DNA from: Candidatus Hydrogenedentota bacterium
GTDB taxonomy: Bacteria > Hydrogenedentota > Hydrogenedentia > Hydrogenedentales > JAEUWI01
Length of the DNA stretch: 64,000 nt
NCBI GenBank assembly: GCA_016182605.1
Contig: JACPGE010000092.1
Coordinates: forward strand, 1-64,000
Direction: 5' to 3'
The position numbers were made by a program, and so were the translations under genes. The notes under the pieces were generated by a model. It saw only the letters and a list, made by a program, of their open reading frames with translations, was not told the DNA's origin and searched no databases. Positions 15,893 to 24,597 of the stretch are shown here, in pieces. The stretch's first letter is position 1; the number at the start of each line of letters is the position of its first letter.

Positions 15893-16564
15893 TTACTCGA
15901 AGAGCGCGGTGCCGATACGGACCTGGGTGGCGCCTTCTTCGATGGCAATCTCGAAGTCGTGGGTCATGCCCATGGAGATCTGGTGGAGGCCGTGCTCCGT
16001 CGCGAGGGTGTGGAGGCCGCGGAAATAGCGGCGCAGATCCGTTTCGGGGGCGTCGAAAGGCGCCATGGTGAGGAGGCCGTGAACCTGTACGCGGTCGAAG
16101 GTGTGCAATACCTGGAGTGCTTGGGAGACGTCCTCTGGCCGGAATCCGTGCTTGGCCTCTTCCCCACTCACGTTGACTTCGAGGAGGATGTGCGCCGTGC
16201 AATCCAGGGTTTCGCAGCGGCGCTGGAGCGGCTCAAAGAGACTGTCTCGGTCTACGGCGTCGATGTGCTGGAAGTGTTCGAGGATTTGCGGGAGCTTGCG
16301 GCGCTGCACATTGCCGATCATGTGCCAGTGGAGCGGAAGATCGGAGAAAGCGGTGATTTTTTCCACAGCGGTCTCAATGCGGTTCTCCCCGAAGTGGGTG
16401 CAGCCTGCGCCGATGAGCGCGCGGATTTCGTCCAGGCTGGCGGCCTTGGTGACGGCCACAAGCTGCACCGCGCCGGGTGCGCGTCCGGCCCGGGCCAAAG
16501 CGCTGGCGATACGGGCCTGAACCCCGGCAAGATTGCGTTGCACGCGGTCCGTGACGGATTCCAT
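15893..16564 (-). CDS. YggS/PLPBP family pyridoxal-phosphate homeostasis protein
   Basis: 223 residues, one alanine-racemase-like TIM barrel without an enzymatic C-terminal domain. K40 (VAVTK) is the PLP Schiff-base lysine; HFGENR (about 57-62), HWHMIGNVQRRK (about 78-89) and the phosphate-binding MGMTHDFEIAIEEGAT (about 198-213) are family landmarks. These proteins buffer PLP levels; no catalytic reaction is known. The usual motif reads GMS.D, and here the serine is replaced (MGMTHDF), a mild variation. The gene is 23 bases from the TPR gene upstream, so it is likely in the same transcript. Confidence 0.93.
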   Translation of the reverse strand: MESVTDRVQRNLAGVQARIASALARAGRAPGAVQLVAVTKAASLDEIRALIGAGCTHFGENRIETAVEKITAFSDLPLHWHMIGNVQRRKLPQILEHFQHIDAVDRDSLFEPLQRRCETLDCTAHILLEVNVSGEEAKHGFRPEDVSQALQVLHTFDRVQVHGLLTMAPFDAPETDLRRYFRGLHTLATEHGLHQISMGMTHDFEIAIEEGATQVRIGTALFE

Positions 16565-16587
16565 GGGCTACCTGTATTCTGCTGGAA

Positions 16588-17979
16588 TTACTTCGAACTC
16601 TGATTCGGGGCGGGCTGGCCTTCGCAGCGATCGCCGTCCTGTTTGCGGAGTTCGGCCAGCTTTTCCGAAGTGGAGAGCGCGATACCGGCGGCATGCTTGT
16701 ACTGAATGATCAGTTCAGAGGCTTCCCAGAAGAGACCGCTGCTTTCCATACGCGCCTTTTCAAGGTACGCGATAGCTTCGCGGTAGCGGCCCTGTTCGGC
16801 AAAGGCAATGGCGTCGAGGCGCATGAGGCGGCTGTCCGAGAAGGGTTCGTTCAGATCCTTCCAGATCCTGCGCGCCTCGGCGAGGTACTTCTCGGATTCC
16901 TGCATGTGCATCTCCGCCTCGGCGGGATCGGTGGCGGCGAGTGCGGCGGCTTTCGCGGCCTCGGCTTTCTGTTCGGCGATGTGGCCATCGTTTCTGGGGA
17001 TGAAACGTTTGGCTACTTCGTGTTCGGGATAGCGCTCCAGGAACTGGGTCCACCCTGCCTTGGCTTCCTCGTACTGCTTGTTGAGTTCGAGGCAGATATA
17101 GAGCTGGCGCGGCACCCATTTTTCGTGGGGCAGGCGCGTGGCTTCGGCAAGGTAGCGCACAGCGTTCGGATAATCTTCGAGCTTGTTCTTGTAGACGGCG
17201 AAGCCGAGATCGAAGTAGAGCTTGTATTCGCGGGGATTGTTCAAGATGCCGCGCTTGAGGAAGTCGGCGGCGATGTAATAGAACGACTCTTTCTCGCCGA
17301 TGCAGGCCTGCCAGTGTTCATCCCACTTGCGCTGCGGCATGGGCGTGGCGTTCATTTTGGCGGTGACGTTGTAGGCGAGGTGCCAGGCGCCGAGGAGATA
17401 GGCGTCGATGAACTGGGGATCGAGGGTGACGCAGGTTTTCATGAGGGGGATCATGCGGTGCATCATGCCCTGGTGCCAGTAGCGGTCGACCTGGATCCAG
17501 ACAAAGTTCGCGGCCACCTTGCGGAATCCGAAATACATGCTGAAGAGCGGCACGCTGGTGCCGTCATCGGCGAGGGCGTCGGCGTACTGGATGCCGCGGG
17601 CGTATTCAAGTTCGCGCTTGGGCACAAGCTCGAAGAACTTCTCGCGCTGCGCGCGGAGCTCCTCGCCGCGGGCGAGATTGAAGATGACGTCGTCGTAGGC
17701 CGTGTTTTCCGTGAGCTGACTGAATTTGCTGATGGACTTCGCCGGATCGGCGGGCAGGTCCTTCAGGGCCGCTTCCGATGCCGTGAGGACTTCGGCATAC
17801 AGTTCGCCATCCTTGTACTCGGTGTGCGTATCCCCGAGGAGGCGCTCATTCGTGGCGGCGGCCAGCATCCAGCGGTAGAAGGCCTCTGCCTCCCGGACAT
17901 GCCCGAGGCGCCGGCCCTGGAAACTGCCGAGGGCAATTAAAACGACGAAGCAGACAATGGCAATCAGGCGATTGTTCAT
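16588..17979 (-). CDS. Membrane-anchored TPR-type protein of unknown role
   Basis: 463 residues. An N-terminal hydrophobic segment (LIAIVCFVVLIALGSF) anchors it; the rest is alpha-helical with TPR-like units, e.g. FIDAYLLGAWHLAYN, REYKLYFDLGFAVYKNK and YREAIAYLEKARMESSGLFWEA. An alanine/glutamate-rich helix (AEQKAEAAKAAALAATD) separates two repeat groups. No enzyme signature is visible. It lies five bases downstream of the ABC-2 permease gene, so it probably works with that transporter, perhaps as an assembly or regulatory partner. That link rests on gene order only. Confidence 0.7.
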   Translation of the reverse strand: MNNRLIAIVCFVVLIALGSFQGRRLGHVREAEAFYRWMLAAATNERLLGDTHTEYKDGELYAEVLTASEAALKDLPADPAKSISKFSQLTENTAYDDVIFNLARGEELRAQREKFFELVPKRELEYARGIQYADALADDGTSVPLFSMYFGFRKVAANFVWIQVDRYWHQGMMHRMIPLMKTCVTLDPQFIDAYLLGAWHLAYNVTAKMNATPMPQRKWDEHWQACIGEKESFYYIAADFLKRGILNNPREYKLYFDLGFAVYKNKLEDYPNAVRYLAEATRLPHEKWVPRQLYICLELNKQYEEAKAGWTQFLERYPEHEVAKRFIPRNDGHIAEQKAEAAKAAALAATDPAEAEMHMQESEKYLAEARRIWKDLNEPFSDSRLMRLDAIAFAEQGRYREAIAYLEKARMESSGLFWEASELIIQYKHAAGIALSTSEKLAELRKQDGDRCEGQPAPNQSSK

Positions 17980-17984
17980 GGGTA

Positions 17985-18860
17985 CTACAATTCTTTGCGC
18001 CAGAAGATCAACAACGAAAGGAGGAACCCGGAGGCGGCGTAGACGAGCCCGTAGACGATGAGGTTGGGGATGAGGACATCGGTCGGCGGGTCATTGGGGA
18101 GGCTGTTGAGGATCTGGGTCTTCAGACTGAAGTTTTGCAGGTTGGGCAGAATGTTGTAGAGGGCCTTGGCGGTGTAGCCGATGATGACGTTGACGAGATC
18201 GTCGGACTGGCCGGATCGGATGTCCACGTCTTTCAGGTATTCCGTGAGGTTGCCCACGATATAGATGAAGAGCCCGCCAATGGTGGGCAGGACCGAGGAG
18301 GTAGAAGTGCAGGAGAGGGCGAAGGTAAACGCCGAGACGATGAGAAACTCGAAGTAGGTCAGCAGAATGGACCAAAGCAGAAGCGTGGGCATGATGCCCT
18401 GGCGCACCCACAGCGCGATAAAAAAGAGCCCGCCCATGAGCACGAGGTTCATGATGACAATGCACTGCACGCCGGCGAACTTGCCGAGGAGGTATTGATA
18501 GCGGCGCACCGGCTTGGAGAGCACCGTGTAGATAACCTTGTTTTCCACTTCATTGGGCACCACCGAGGCGGAGATGAAGATGGTGATGAGCACGCCGAAG
18601 ATGGAGATAGTGCTGACGCAGATATCCTTGATGAGCTTCACGTTGATGTCGGATTCGGCATCGCCCACATAGGTCTGATCGAGGAAGCTCGACAGGAAAC
18701 TGGAGCCGAAGATGACGAGCAGGCTGAGGATCAGGAAGCCGACGAGGGATTTCTTCCGGTAGCCTTCGCGCCAGGTATAAATTGCAATGCTCAACGGACC
18801 GCGAAGGAAATCCATCGCGCCCCCTGCATTGGGGTTCTTCGCTACTGCTGCATCACTCAT
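17985..18860 (-). CDS. ABC-2 type transporter permease
   Basis: 291 residues with six predicted membrane helices; the first (SLVGFLILSLLVIFGSSFL) is followed by a periplasmic loop, as in ABC-2 family permeases (ABC2_membrane_2/5 type). The ATG at 18860 overlaps the stop of the ATPase gene by four bases (ATGA). Together they form an exporter of unknown cargo. Confidence 0.88.
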   Translation of the reverse strand: MSDAAVAKNPNAGGAMDFLRGPLSIAIYTWREGYRKKSLVGFLILSLLVIFGSSFLSSFLDQTYVGDAESDINVKLIKDICVSTISIFGVLITIFISASVVPNEVENKVIYTVLSKPVRRYQYLLGKFAGVQCIVIMNLVLMGGLFFIALWVRQGIMPTLLLWSILLTYFEFLIVSAFTFALSCTSTSSVLPTIGGLFIYIVGNLTEYLKDVDIRSGQSDDLVNVIIGYTAKALYNILPNLQNFSLKTQILNSLPNDPPTDVLIPNLIVYGLVYAASGFLLSLLIFWRKEL

Positions 18861-19810
18861 GAAACTGCACTCCGCTCTTTCGCGCGGGCTTCACCCACCA
18901 CGCGTACGAATAATTCTTCCAGGGTTTCGCGCCGGGGCGCCACATTAACGAGGGACAGTTTCGCGTCCCGGCAGAGATTGAGGGCGTCGTAGGGGTCGAT
19001 GCCCGCGGCCACGCGCAGCTTGAGTTTCTCGCCCACCCGGTCTTCCGTGACAATGCCCTTGTCCGCGAGTGTCGCGAGGGATTCGACGGTGCCGCCATTG
19101 GCTTCGATGGTCAATTCGCGATCGGTCAGCAGTTCGCTGATGGTGCCCAGGGTCTGGAGCACGCCGCCGTACAGAATGCCGGCGCGGTTACTGATCAACT
19201 CCACCTCGAGGAGTTCGTGGCTCGAGATCAGCAGGGTCTTGCCGCGGTCGCGCAGCCGCGCCAGGATGTCGCGCATTTCTTTGCGCGCAATGGGATCGAG
19301 GCCCGTGGTGGGCTCGTCGAGGATGAGGATTTGAGGATCGCTGATCAGCGCCTGGGCGAGGCCGATACGCTGGCGCATGCCCTTGGAGTAGCCGCGCATA
19401 AGGCGCTTGCGCGCGTTCGTCATGCCGACTTCTTCAAGCACGGCATCGATGCGCTTTTGCAGTTCCGCGCCGCCCAGGCCGTAGAGCTGGCCATAGTACT
19501 TGAGAATTTCTTCGCCGCGCAGGAAATCGGGGTAATACGCCCCTTCCGGCAGGTACCCGATATTGCGGCGGACGCGCGCGGACGTGATGTCGCTGGTGCC
19601 GAGGATTTCGATGGCGCCGCCGGTGGGAAAGATGAGCCCAAGCAGCATCTTGATCGTGGTCGTCTTGCCGGAACCGTTGGGTCCCAGGTAGGCGAAGATT
19701 TCCCCCGAGTTGATTGCGAGATTCAGGTCGTTAAGCGCATGAACCTCTTGCCCGCCGAAGCCACCCGCGTAAATCTTGGTCAGGTTCCGGGTTTCAATAA
19801 CGGTTGACAC
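18857..19810 (-). CDS. ABC transporter ATP-binding protein
   Basis: 317 residues. Walker A GPNGSGKTT (about 43-51), Q-loop region, signature YSKGMRQRIGLAQ (about 140-152), Walker B ILILDEPTTGLDP, and H-loop ISSHELLEVE are all intact. The C-terminal 80 residues form the extra domain common in ABC-2/gliding or multidrug-type ATPases. The gene is first in the set ATPase-permease-TPR-YggS. It powers the permease encoded next. Confidence 0.95.
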   Translation of the reverse strand: MSTVIETRNLTKIYAGGFGGQEVHALNDLNLAINSGEIFAYLGPNGSGKTTTIKMLLGLIFPTGGAIEILGTSDITSARVRRNIGYLPEGAYYPDFLRGEEILKYYGQLYGLGGAELQKRIDAVLEEVGMTNARKRLMRGYSKGMRQRIGLAQALISDPQILILDEPTTGLDPIARKEMRDILARLRDRGKTLLISSHELLEVELISNRAGILYGGVLQTLGTISELLTDRELTIEANGGTVESLATLADKGIVTEDRVGEKLKLRVAAGIDPYDALNLCRDAKLSLVNVAPRRETLEELFVRVVGEARAKERSAVS

Positions 19811-19971
19811 TATGCACTGCCTTTCTCGTACGTACGGCGGTCACTCAGCAGACCCAGGCGGCACAGGCCGGACCCGTGCCACGGGAAGCGCTGTCGAAAC
19901 ACGACCGAAAGTCAAAGCCCAGAGGCTTGTTTGATTGGGGAGGCCAGGGACTCCCTGAAAACAAGCGCGGA

Positions 19972-20000
19972 GGATAATAACAAATCCACAGGGGTGGATC
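19972..20000 (-). terminator. Possible weak terminator
   Basis: On the minus strand, a 6-bp stem (ATCCAC/GTGGAT, loop CCCT) is followed by TTTGTTATT. It lies about 45 bases after the stop of the MauE-thioredoxin gene. Confidence 0.35.
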
Positions 20001-20043
20001 AATGCACGCTTGCCGCGTAAACCCTTGACAGAAAATGAGTTTT

Positions 20044-21048
20044 TCAGGGTTGGGCCCCGCTCGCAGACAAAACTTCGTCCCGACTTGGGACTTCCTTGTC
20101 CCACGACTGTTTCGGACATCCGTCCACCACCCAAGAGAGTCTTGGGGGCGCTTGCCCGATCAGTTTGGAGAATTCCAGGAAGTTGTTCCCCATCACGTGC
20201 ATCGGGAATTGCGGAGCCGTCTCCAGGAAAAAGGTGTCCTTGCTTCCGGCCTCGGGTTCATAGGCAATGGCGACCAGCGGAGGCAGATCGGGGTCGTTTA
20301 CGAATTGATTGAGCAGAGGCACGGATTCCTTGCAGTGGTCGCAGGTCATGCTGAGCATCGCCACGAGATAGGAACCCTTGCTCAGATCGAAGACTTGGCC
20401 GAACTCATCGGTGACGGTGTAGGCCGCGAAGATGGGATCACACTGGGGCGTCTCGGGTGTGGGGGTTTCGGGTGCCGGTGAAGCCGGAACGGGCGCAGCC
20501 GGTGCTGGCGGCGTGGCGGCGATCTTCGGGCTGTAGACCCCCGTACCAGTGTAGCCCCCCGCAGCGAGGCTGAGGACGAGCGCCGCCACGAAGGGCACGC
20601 GCGGGAATGCGCCTGCCTGACCTGCGGCATCTTTGCCGCGCAGGCCCCACCATGCGGCTCCCGCAACGGCCATCATCACGAGATTTTTCAGCACGGAGAC
20701 GCTGGGCGGCATTTTGATCTTGCCGAAGCAGCCACAATCTTCGAGGCCGTGGACGGTCCAGGCGTAAAGGATAAGCGCGGTGTAGAAGACGAGCATGGCC
20801 TGCGTGGCTGCGTGGGTGGCGCCGCGGAGGCGCATGCCGAGGAGCATGGCGAGGCCGAGGAAGGCTTCGGTGGCAACGGCAACGATGGCCACCGGCCCGA
20901 GGAGTGCGGGGCTGGTGATGACCTGATACGAGTGGATTTGCCCCAGGAAGAGGTTGGGATCGAGCAGCTTCATGGCGGCGGCAAAGAGGAAGGTGGCCCC
21001 TAGTAACATTTCAAGGGGGCGCGCAATCTTGGTCAGAACATCATTCAT
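20044..21048 (-). CDS. MauE/DoxX-like membrane protein fused to a thioredoxin-like domain
   Basis: 334 residues. Residues about 10-165 hold four to five membrane helices of the MauE/DoxX type, with a cysteine pair in DCGCFG (C105, C107). A Pro/Ala-rich linker (175-203) leads to a periplasmic thioredoxin-like domain with C236-D-H-C239. The combination of a membrane CxC and a soluble CxxC suggests an electron relay across the membrane for disulfide exchange or cytochrome/metalloprotein maturation, as proposed for MauE and VKOR-like proteins. ATG 21048 is chosen over TTG 21054 because AGGA lies seven bases upstream. It stands alone, with no methylamine dehydrogenase genes nearby. Confidence 0.78.
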   Translation of the reverse strand: MNDVLTKIARPLEMLLGATFLFAAAMKLLDPNLFLGQIHSYQVITSPALLGPVAIVAVATEAFLGLAMLLGMRLRGATHAATQAMLVFYTALILYAWTVHGLEDCGCFGKIKMPPSVSVLKNLVMMAVAGAAWWGLRGKDAAGQAGAFPRVPFVAALVLSLAAGGYTGTGVYSPKIAATPPAPAAPVPASPAPETPTPETPQCDPIFAAYTVTDEFGQVFDLSKGSYLVAMLSMTCDHCKESVPLLNQFVNDPDLPPLVAIAYEPEAGSKDTFFLETAPQFPMHVMGNNFLEFSKLIGQAPPRLSWVVDGCPKQSWDKEVPSRDEVLSASGAQP

Positions 21049-21252
21049 GGGCAATTCCTAAAAACTATCGGGATGAATCTTGCACAGCGCACACCACTCT
21101 ACCGAAAGTGTGGGCTGAAATGCATTCCCGAGGCGCTGGATTGCAGGTCAGTTCTATTCCAACGCGGAAAATGTTGAACGCAGTGGAAAAGTAAGAGCGT
21201 GCCGGGATTGCTTTGAGCGGACTTCCCTGTCGTTCAGACTCATACCCGCCGG

Positions 21253-22317
21253 TCAGAATTCCACGCCGAGGCTGGCGCCGAACGAAGCGGAGAACGGGTC
21301 AAGGGCGCCGAATACGGGATCGCTTTCATATTCGATGGCGAGTTCCAGGCGCAGTTGGAGGCGCTGCGCGAGCGGCAGCGTATATGCGGTCTCGGATCGT
21401 GCCCGGAGGTCGCCAAGATCGGTGAGGCTGGGGTACAAGGTCAGGGCGGTGCTGAGTTCGGCGTTGCCATGGAGGATGCGGGCATAGCGCAGGCCCAGTT
21501 GCAGGTTCAGCGCAGACTCTTCCTTCTCCTCCCGGCGCTCGAAGCCGATATTGCGGATGGCGTCGTTGTCGTGGGATTCGTGGGCTACCTGGAGACCCGC
21601 GTGCCAATCCGTGCCGGACGCAGCGCCAGTGGCGCGCCAATGAAGCCCCAAGGCGAGGCCGGTGCGCAGGTCGAGGGCGTTGAAGGTGTTGCGCTCCGCG
21701 GTGATCTCGCCGAAGATGCCGGGAGCCCCATCGTTTTCCGCGCTGATCCGGGCTGTGCCCTCCAGGAAACTGGGGAAGTCATCGGGATCGCCGCGTTCGA
21801 CGCTCAGATTCATTTCCGCGAGGTGGTCTTTGAGACGCCGCTCGGTTTCCAGGCGCAGAAACGCGTCCACATCGTCTTTGGCATTGTCCTGCCAGCGTAT
21901 GCCGGTCTGCACCGAGGATTTCCAGGATTCCAGCGCGGATTCATAGGCTGGCGCATCCTTTGCCGGCGGGCTGGGGATGGGCATGGCCTCCTTGATGTCC
22001 GCAAGCGCAATCGGGCTCGCCGGACCATTGTCCAGCGGGTGGAACTGGTTCTCCCCGGATTCCGTGGCCAGCTTGCCGAAGAGGATGCTTTCATCGTTCA
22101 GGGTGAGGACCAGGTTGCGATCCGTGGCGATGGCCTCCACGGTGTCTGCGGGCGCCATGATCTGGCCTTCGAGGGTGGTCTTGAACTGGATGACCCCGGA
22201 ACGGATGCGCAGCAACTGCCCCTGGACCGACTCGCCACCGGACAAGGTGAGGACATCGCCGGTGGCCAAACCGGCGAAGAGACACGGGATAAGGAATCTC
22301 GCAATCCGCATGATCAT
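21253..22317 (-). CDS. DUF481 outer-membrane beta-barrel protein
   Basis: 354 residues with an N-terminal signal peptide (IARFLIPCLFAGLATG). An SH3-like N-terminal section (DVLTLSGGESVQGQLLRI ... ESILFGKL) is followed from about 130 by the alternating-hydrophobicity barrel typical of DUF481 (YdiY-like) proteins, ending in phenylalanine (LGVEF), the classic C-terminal residue of outer-membrane proteins. That implies a two-membrane cell. The function of DUF481 proteins is not known. Monocistronic, with about 200 bases upstream of the MauE fusion gene that carry nothing notable. Confidence 0.82.
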   Translation of the reverse strand: MIMRIARFLIPCLFAGLATGDVLTLSGGESVQGQLLRIRSGVIQFKTTLEGQIMAPADTVEAIATDRNLVLTLNDESILFGKLATESGENQFHPLDNGPASPIALADIKEAMPIPSPPAKDAPAYESALESWKSSVQTGIRWQDNAKDDVDAFLRLETERRLKDHLAEMNLSVERGDPDDFPSFLEGTARISAENDGAPGIFGEITAERNTFNALDLRTGLALGLHWRATGAASGTDWHAGLQVAHESHDNDAIRNIGFERREEKEESALNLQLGLRYARILHGNAELSTALTLYPSLTDLGDLRARSETAYTLPLAQRLQLRLELAIEYESDPVFGALDPFSASFGASLGVEF

Positions 22318-22438
22318 GTGGGTGAACCTGTTACACGGATCCTATCACGAACGCGGGTGATATTGCAGACCGGCGCAGATCCTGTTGGCGAATCGGTGTC
22401 CCAAGCCTATCCGGAAATCAGCACCGTTCACATGAGGT

Positions 22439-23014
22439 TCACGGGCTCTCCCCTGCTTTCGCGGCTTCTTGCAGCAGGTATTCTTCGATCGGGGTGTCCC
22501 CCAGATAGAGGCCCTCAATAACGCCTTCGCCCTTGCGCACGCGAACGACCACGTGGGCGCCTTCCTCGCTTCGTGCTTCGTTACGGTACGCGATTTCGGC
22601 CGCGGGGGCCTGAAACTCGTCCATGTAATAGCGGTCGAAAGGCAGGGTGACCTGGAGCGAGATGTCGTCGCCGCCAAAAGCGTAGGCCGTGACGCGCAGG
22701 TAGTCCCCGGAGCCGGGCTTGGTATAGCGCACGTCGGCGATCTTGGCAAAGCCCTGCTCATCCAAGCCGAGAAGGGCGTAGACCGGGCGATCCCCGTTGA
22801 AGGGCTCGCCTTTCCAGTGCTCCAGGGTGGTGTCGAGCAGGGTCAGGGCGACATAGCGGCCGCGAAAGGCGTCGTAGGGATCCACTGGACCGCAACGGAA
22901 CTTGTAGGGCGCGCCCTGGCTGAGGATTTGCTCGCGCTGGTAAATCATGGAGAAGGGCACGGCCAGTTGCGCAACGGCCATGACGGCGAAGAGGGCCCAA
23001 CGTGACATGATCAT
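22439..23014 (-). CDS. GDYXXLXY-domain protein
   Basis: 191 residues, with an N-terminal membrane segment (WALFAVMAVAQLAVPFSMI) and an extracytoplasmic domain containing VDPYDAFRGRYVALTL, which is this family's variant of its naming motif. Such proteins are nearly always encoded next to DUF2157 membrane proteins, as here, with a four-base ATGA overlap. Function unknown; probably an exported partner of the DUF2157 protein. Confidence 0.85.
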   Translation of the reverse strand: MIMSRWALFAVMAVAQLAVPFSMIYQREQILSQGAPYKFRCGPVDPYDAFRGRYVALTLLDTTLEHWKGEPFNGDRPVYALLGLDEQGFAKIADVRYTKPGSGDYLRVTAYAFGGDDISLQVTLPFDRYYMDEFQAPAAEIAYRNEARSEEGAHVVVRVRKGEGVIEGLYLGDTPIEEYLLQEAAKAGESP

Positions 23015-24333
23015 GACGGCATCTCCTTCGTGTCCCGGCTGAACTTGCGGGAGAGCCAGAGATTGGCGCCAAGGAAGCCCACGCCGAGTACAATGAATGC
23101 AATACCCCGCTCGACGAAGCCAAGATCGCTGTCGAAAAAGCGGCAGGTGAAGAGCAACGCGAGGGCGGCGAGGCCACCATTGGCTACCTTGAGCCTGCCT
23201 TCGCGAATGCCACTGCGGAGGATGATAATGCCGAGGACGAGAAGATAGAGATTAAAGATCAGCAGGGGAATATCCTCCCCGCCCTCGATATTGGCAATGA
23301 CGTAACTGACGGTGGCCAACGCCGGGAAAACGGCCCAGGGCATGGCGCCATAGTCCCGCCTGGAGGCGGCGCGCACGGCGAGGGCGGCTGCGGCGGCGAG
23401 GAAGGCCACCGTGAGCACGTAGTCCTGAATGCCGGCCCATTCGACGTAGCGTCCATTCGTGCGGTAATACGCGTAGCCGATCTCGTGCCAGCCGAAATCG
23501 AATGTGAAGACGAGCGCCAGGATGACCGTGCCCACCGCGCCAAACACGGTGAAGGGCTGTCCGGGTGTGTCCTGATAGGCGCTGCGGCCCAACAGATAAA
23601 AGCAAGTGACAAGGGCGGCATAGCCGACGATCCAGAGGCCAGGCAGAACCTTTTCAAGAACGATGCCGAAGCCCACACAGAGGTTGATGCAGAGCGCCCA
23701 GCCGAGTAGAAGGGTGCCGGGCGCGTTGCGGCGCTGTTGGTAGAGGTTTCCGAGGAAGGGCAGGACCGCGGCAAGCAGGAGCCAGTACCAGAGGGCGTGT
23801 CCGCCGTCATTCTGCGCCTGGAGAGACCAGCCGAGCATGCCGGCGAAGTAGAAAAGGGTGGCGGTGACGCTTCCAAGCAGGTAGATCAAGGGCACGCCGA
23901 GCAACAGCCAGACGAAGAGAAAATTCGCCAGGTTGCCCGGGATGTGGTAGGTCTGGCCGATGAGCGCGATGCTGGCGCCGATGGCGAGCGCGAGCAGGAT
24001 GCTACTGCCCTCCCGCCAGGGCGCGGAGCCGCTCTTGCGCCACAGGGTGAAGCCCACGAGGGCCTGGCCGGTCACCAGCGGCAGAAAGGACAGGAAGACG
24101 CGGAGCGGACGGCCAAAAAATTCCCAGTTGTGCGCCAGGAGCAGGAGCACGCCCCCGCCAATAAGGGCCGTGCCAAGCACGCTGCACAGGAGCAGGGCCA
24201 GCCGGGCAGGCGCGACGGGCTGCACGGGGCCGTAATGGTACCGGATGCGCTCCGCGGCGTCCTCCGGGATCACGCCCGCCTGAACGAGACGCGGGAGTTC
24301 GCCGTAGAGCCAGACGATGTTGCGTGGGTTCAT
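23011..24333 (-). CDS. DUF2157 multi-spanning membrane protein
   Basis: 440 residues. A short cytoplasmic N-terminus (LVQAGVIPEDAAERIRYHYG) of DUF2157 type precedes about twelve membrane helices. ATG 24333. Co-encoded with the GDYXXLXY protein, whose start overlaps its stop. No catalytic motif is visible; function unknown. Confidence 0.87.
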   Translation of the reverse strand: MNPRNIVWLYGELPRLVQAGVIPEDAAERIRYHYGPVQPVAPARLALLLCSVLGTALIGGGVLLLLAHNWEFFGRPLRVFLSFLPLVTGQALVGFTLWRKSGSAPWREGSSILLALAIGASIALIGQTYHIPGNLANFLFVWLLLGVPLIYLLGSVTATLFYFAGMLGWSLQAQNDGGHALWYWLLLAAVLPFLGNLYQQRRNAPGTLLLGWALCINLCVGFGIVLEKVLPGLWIVGYAALVTCFYLLGRSAYQDTPGQPFTVFGAVGTVILALVFTFDFGWHEIGYAYYRTNGRYVEWAGIQDYVLTVAFLAAAAALAVRAASRRDYGAMPWAVFPALATVSYVIANIEGGEDIPLLIFNLYLLVLGIIILRSGIREGRLKVANGGLAALALLFTCRFFDSDLGFVERGIAFIVLGVGFLGANLWLSRKFSRDTKEMPS

Positions 24334-24597
24334 GAAAAAGATCCTTGCGCCGGAAGCGTGCAGCTACAGCCTAACGCGAATCGAGGCGAACTTCAAGCGG
24401 GTTCCCAGTGCAGTCACTCAAGTTCCTTCGTTACCAGTCAACAACATTATCCCGTTGTCTTGAACCAGATGGGAATCGACCACGCTGCAAGCAGGATCCG
24501 ATGATGCGTCGGCGGAAAAAGGTGTCGGAAGATCGTACGAATCTCACCATTGCGGGTTGGGCTGACTCAGCAGTGGGCCTTTCTCGCCCTCTCGTGG

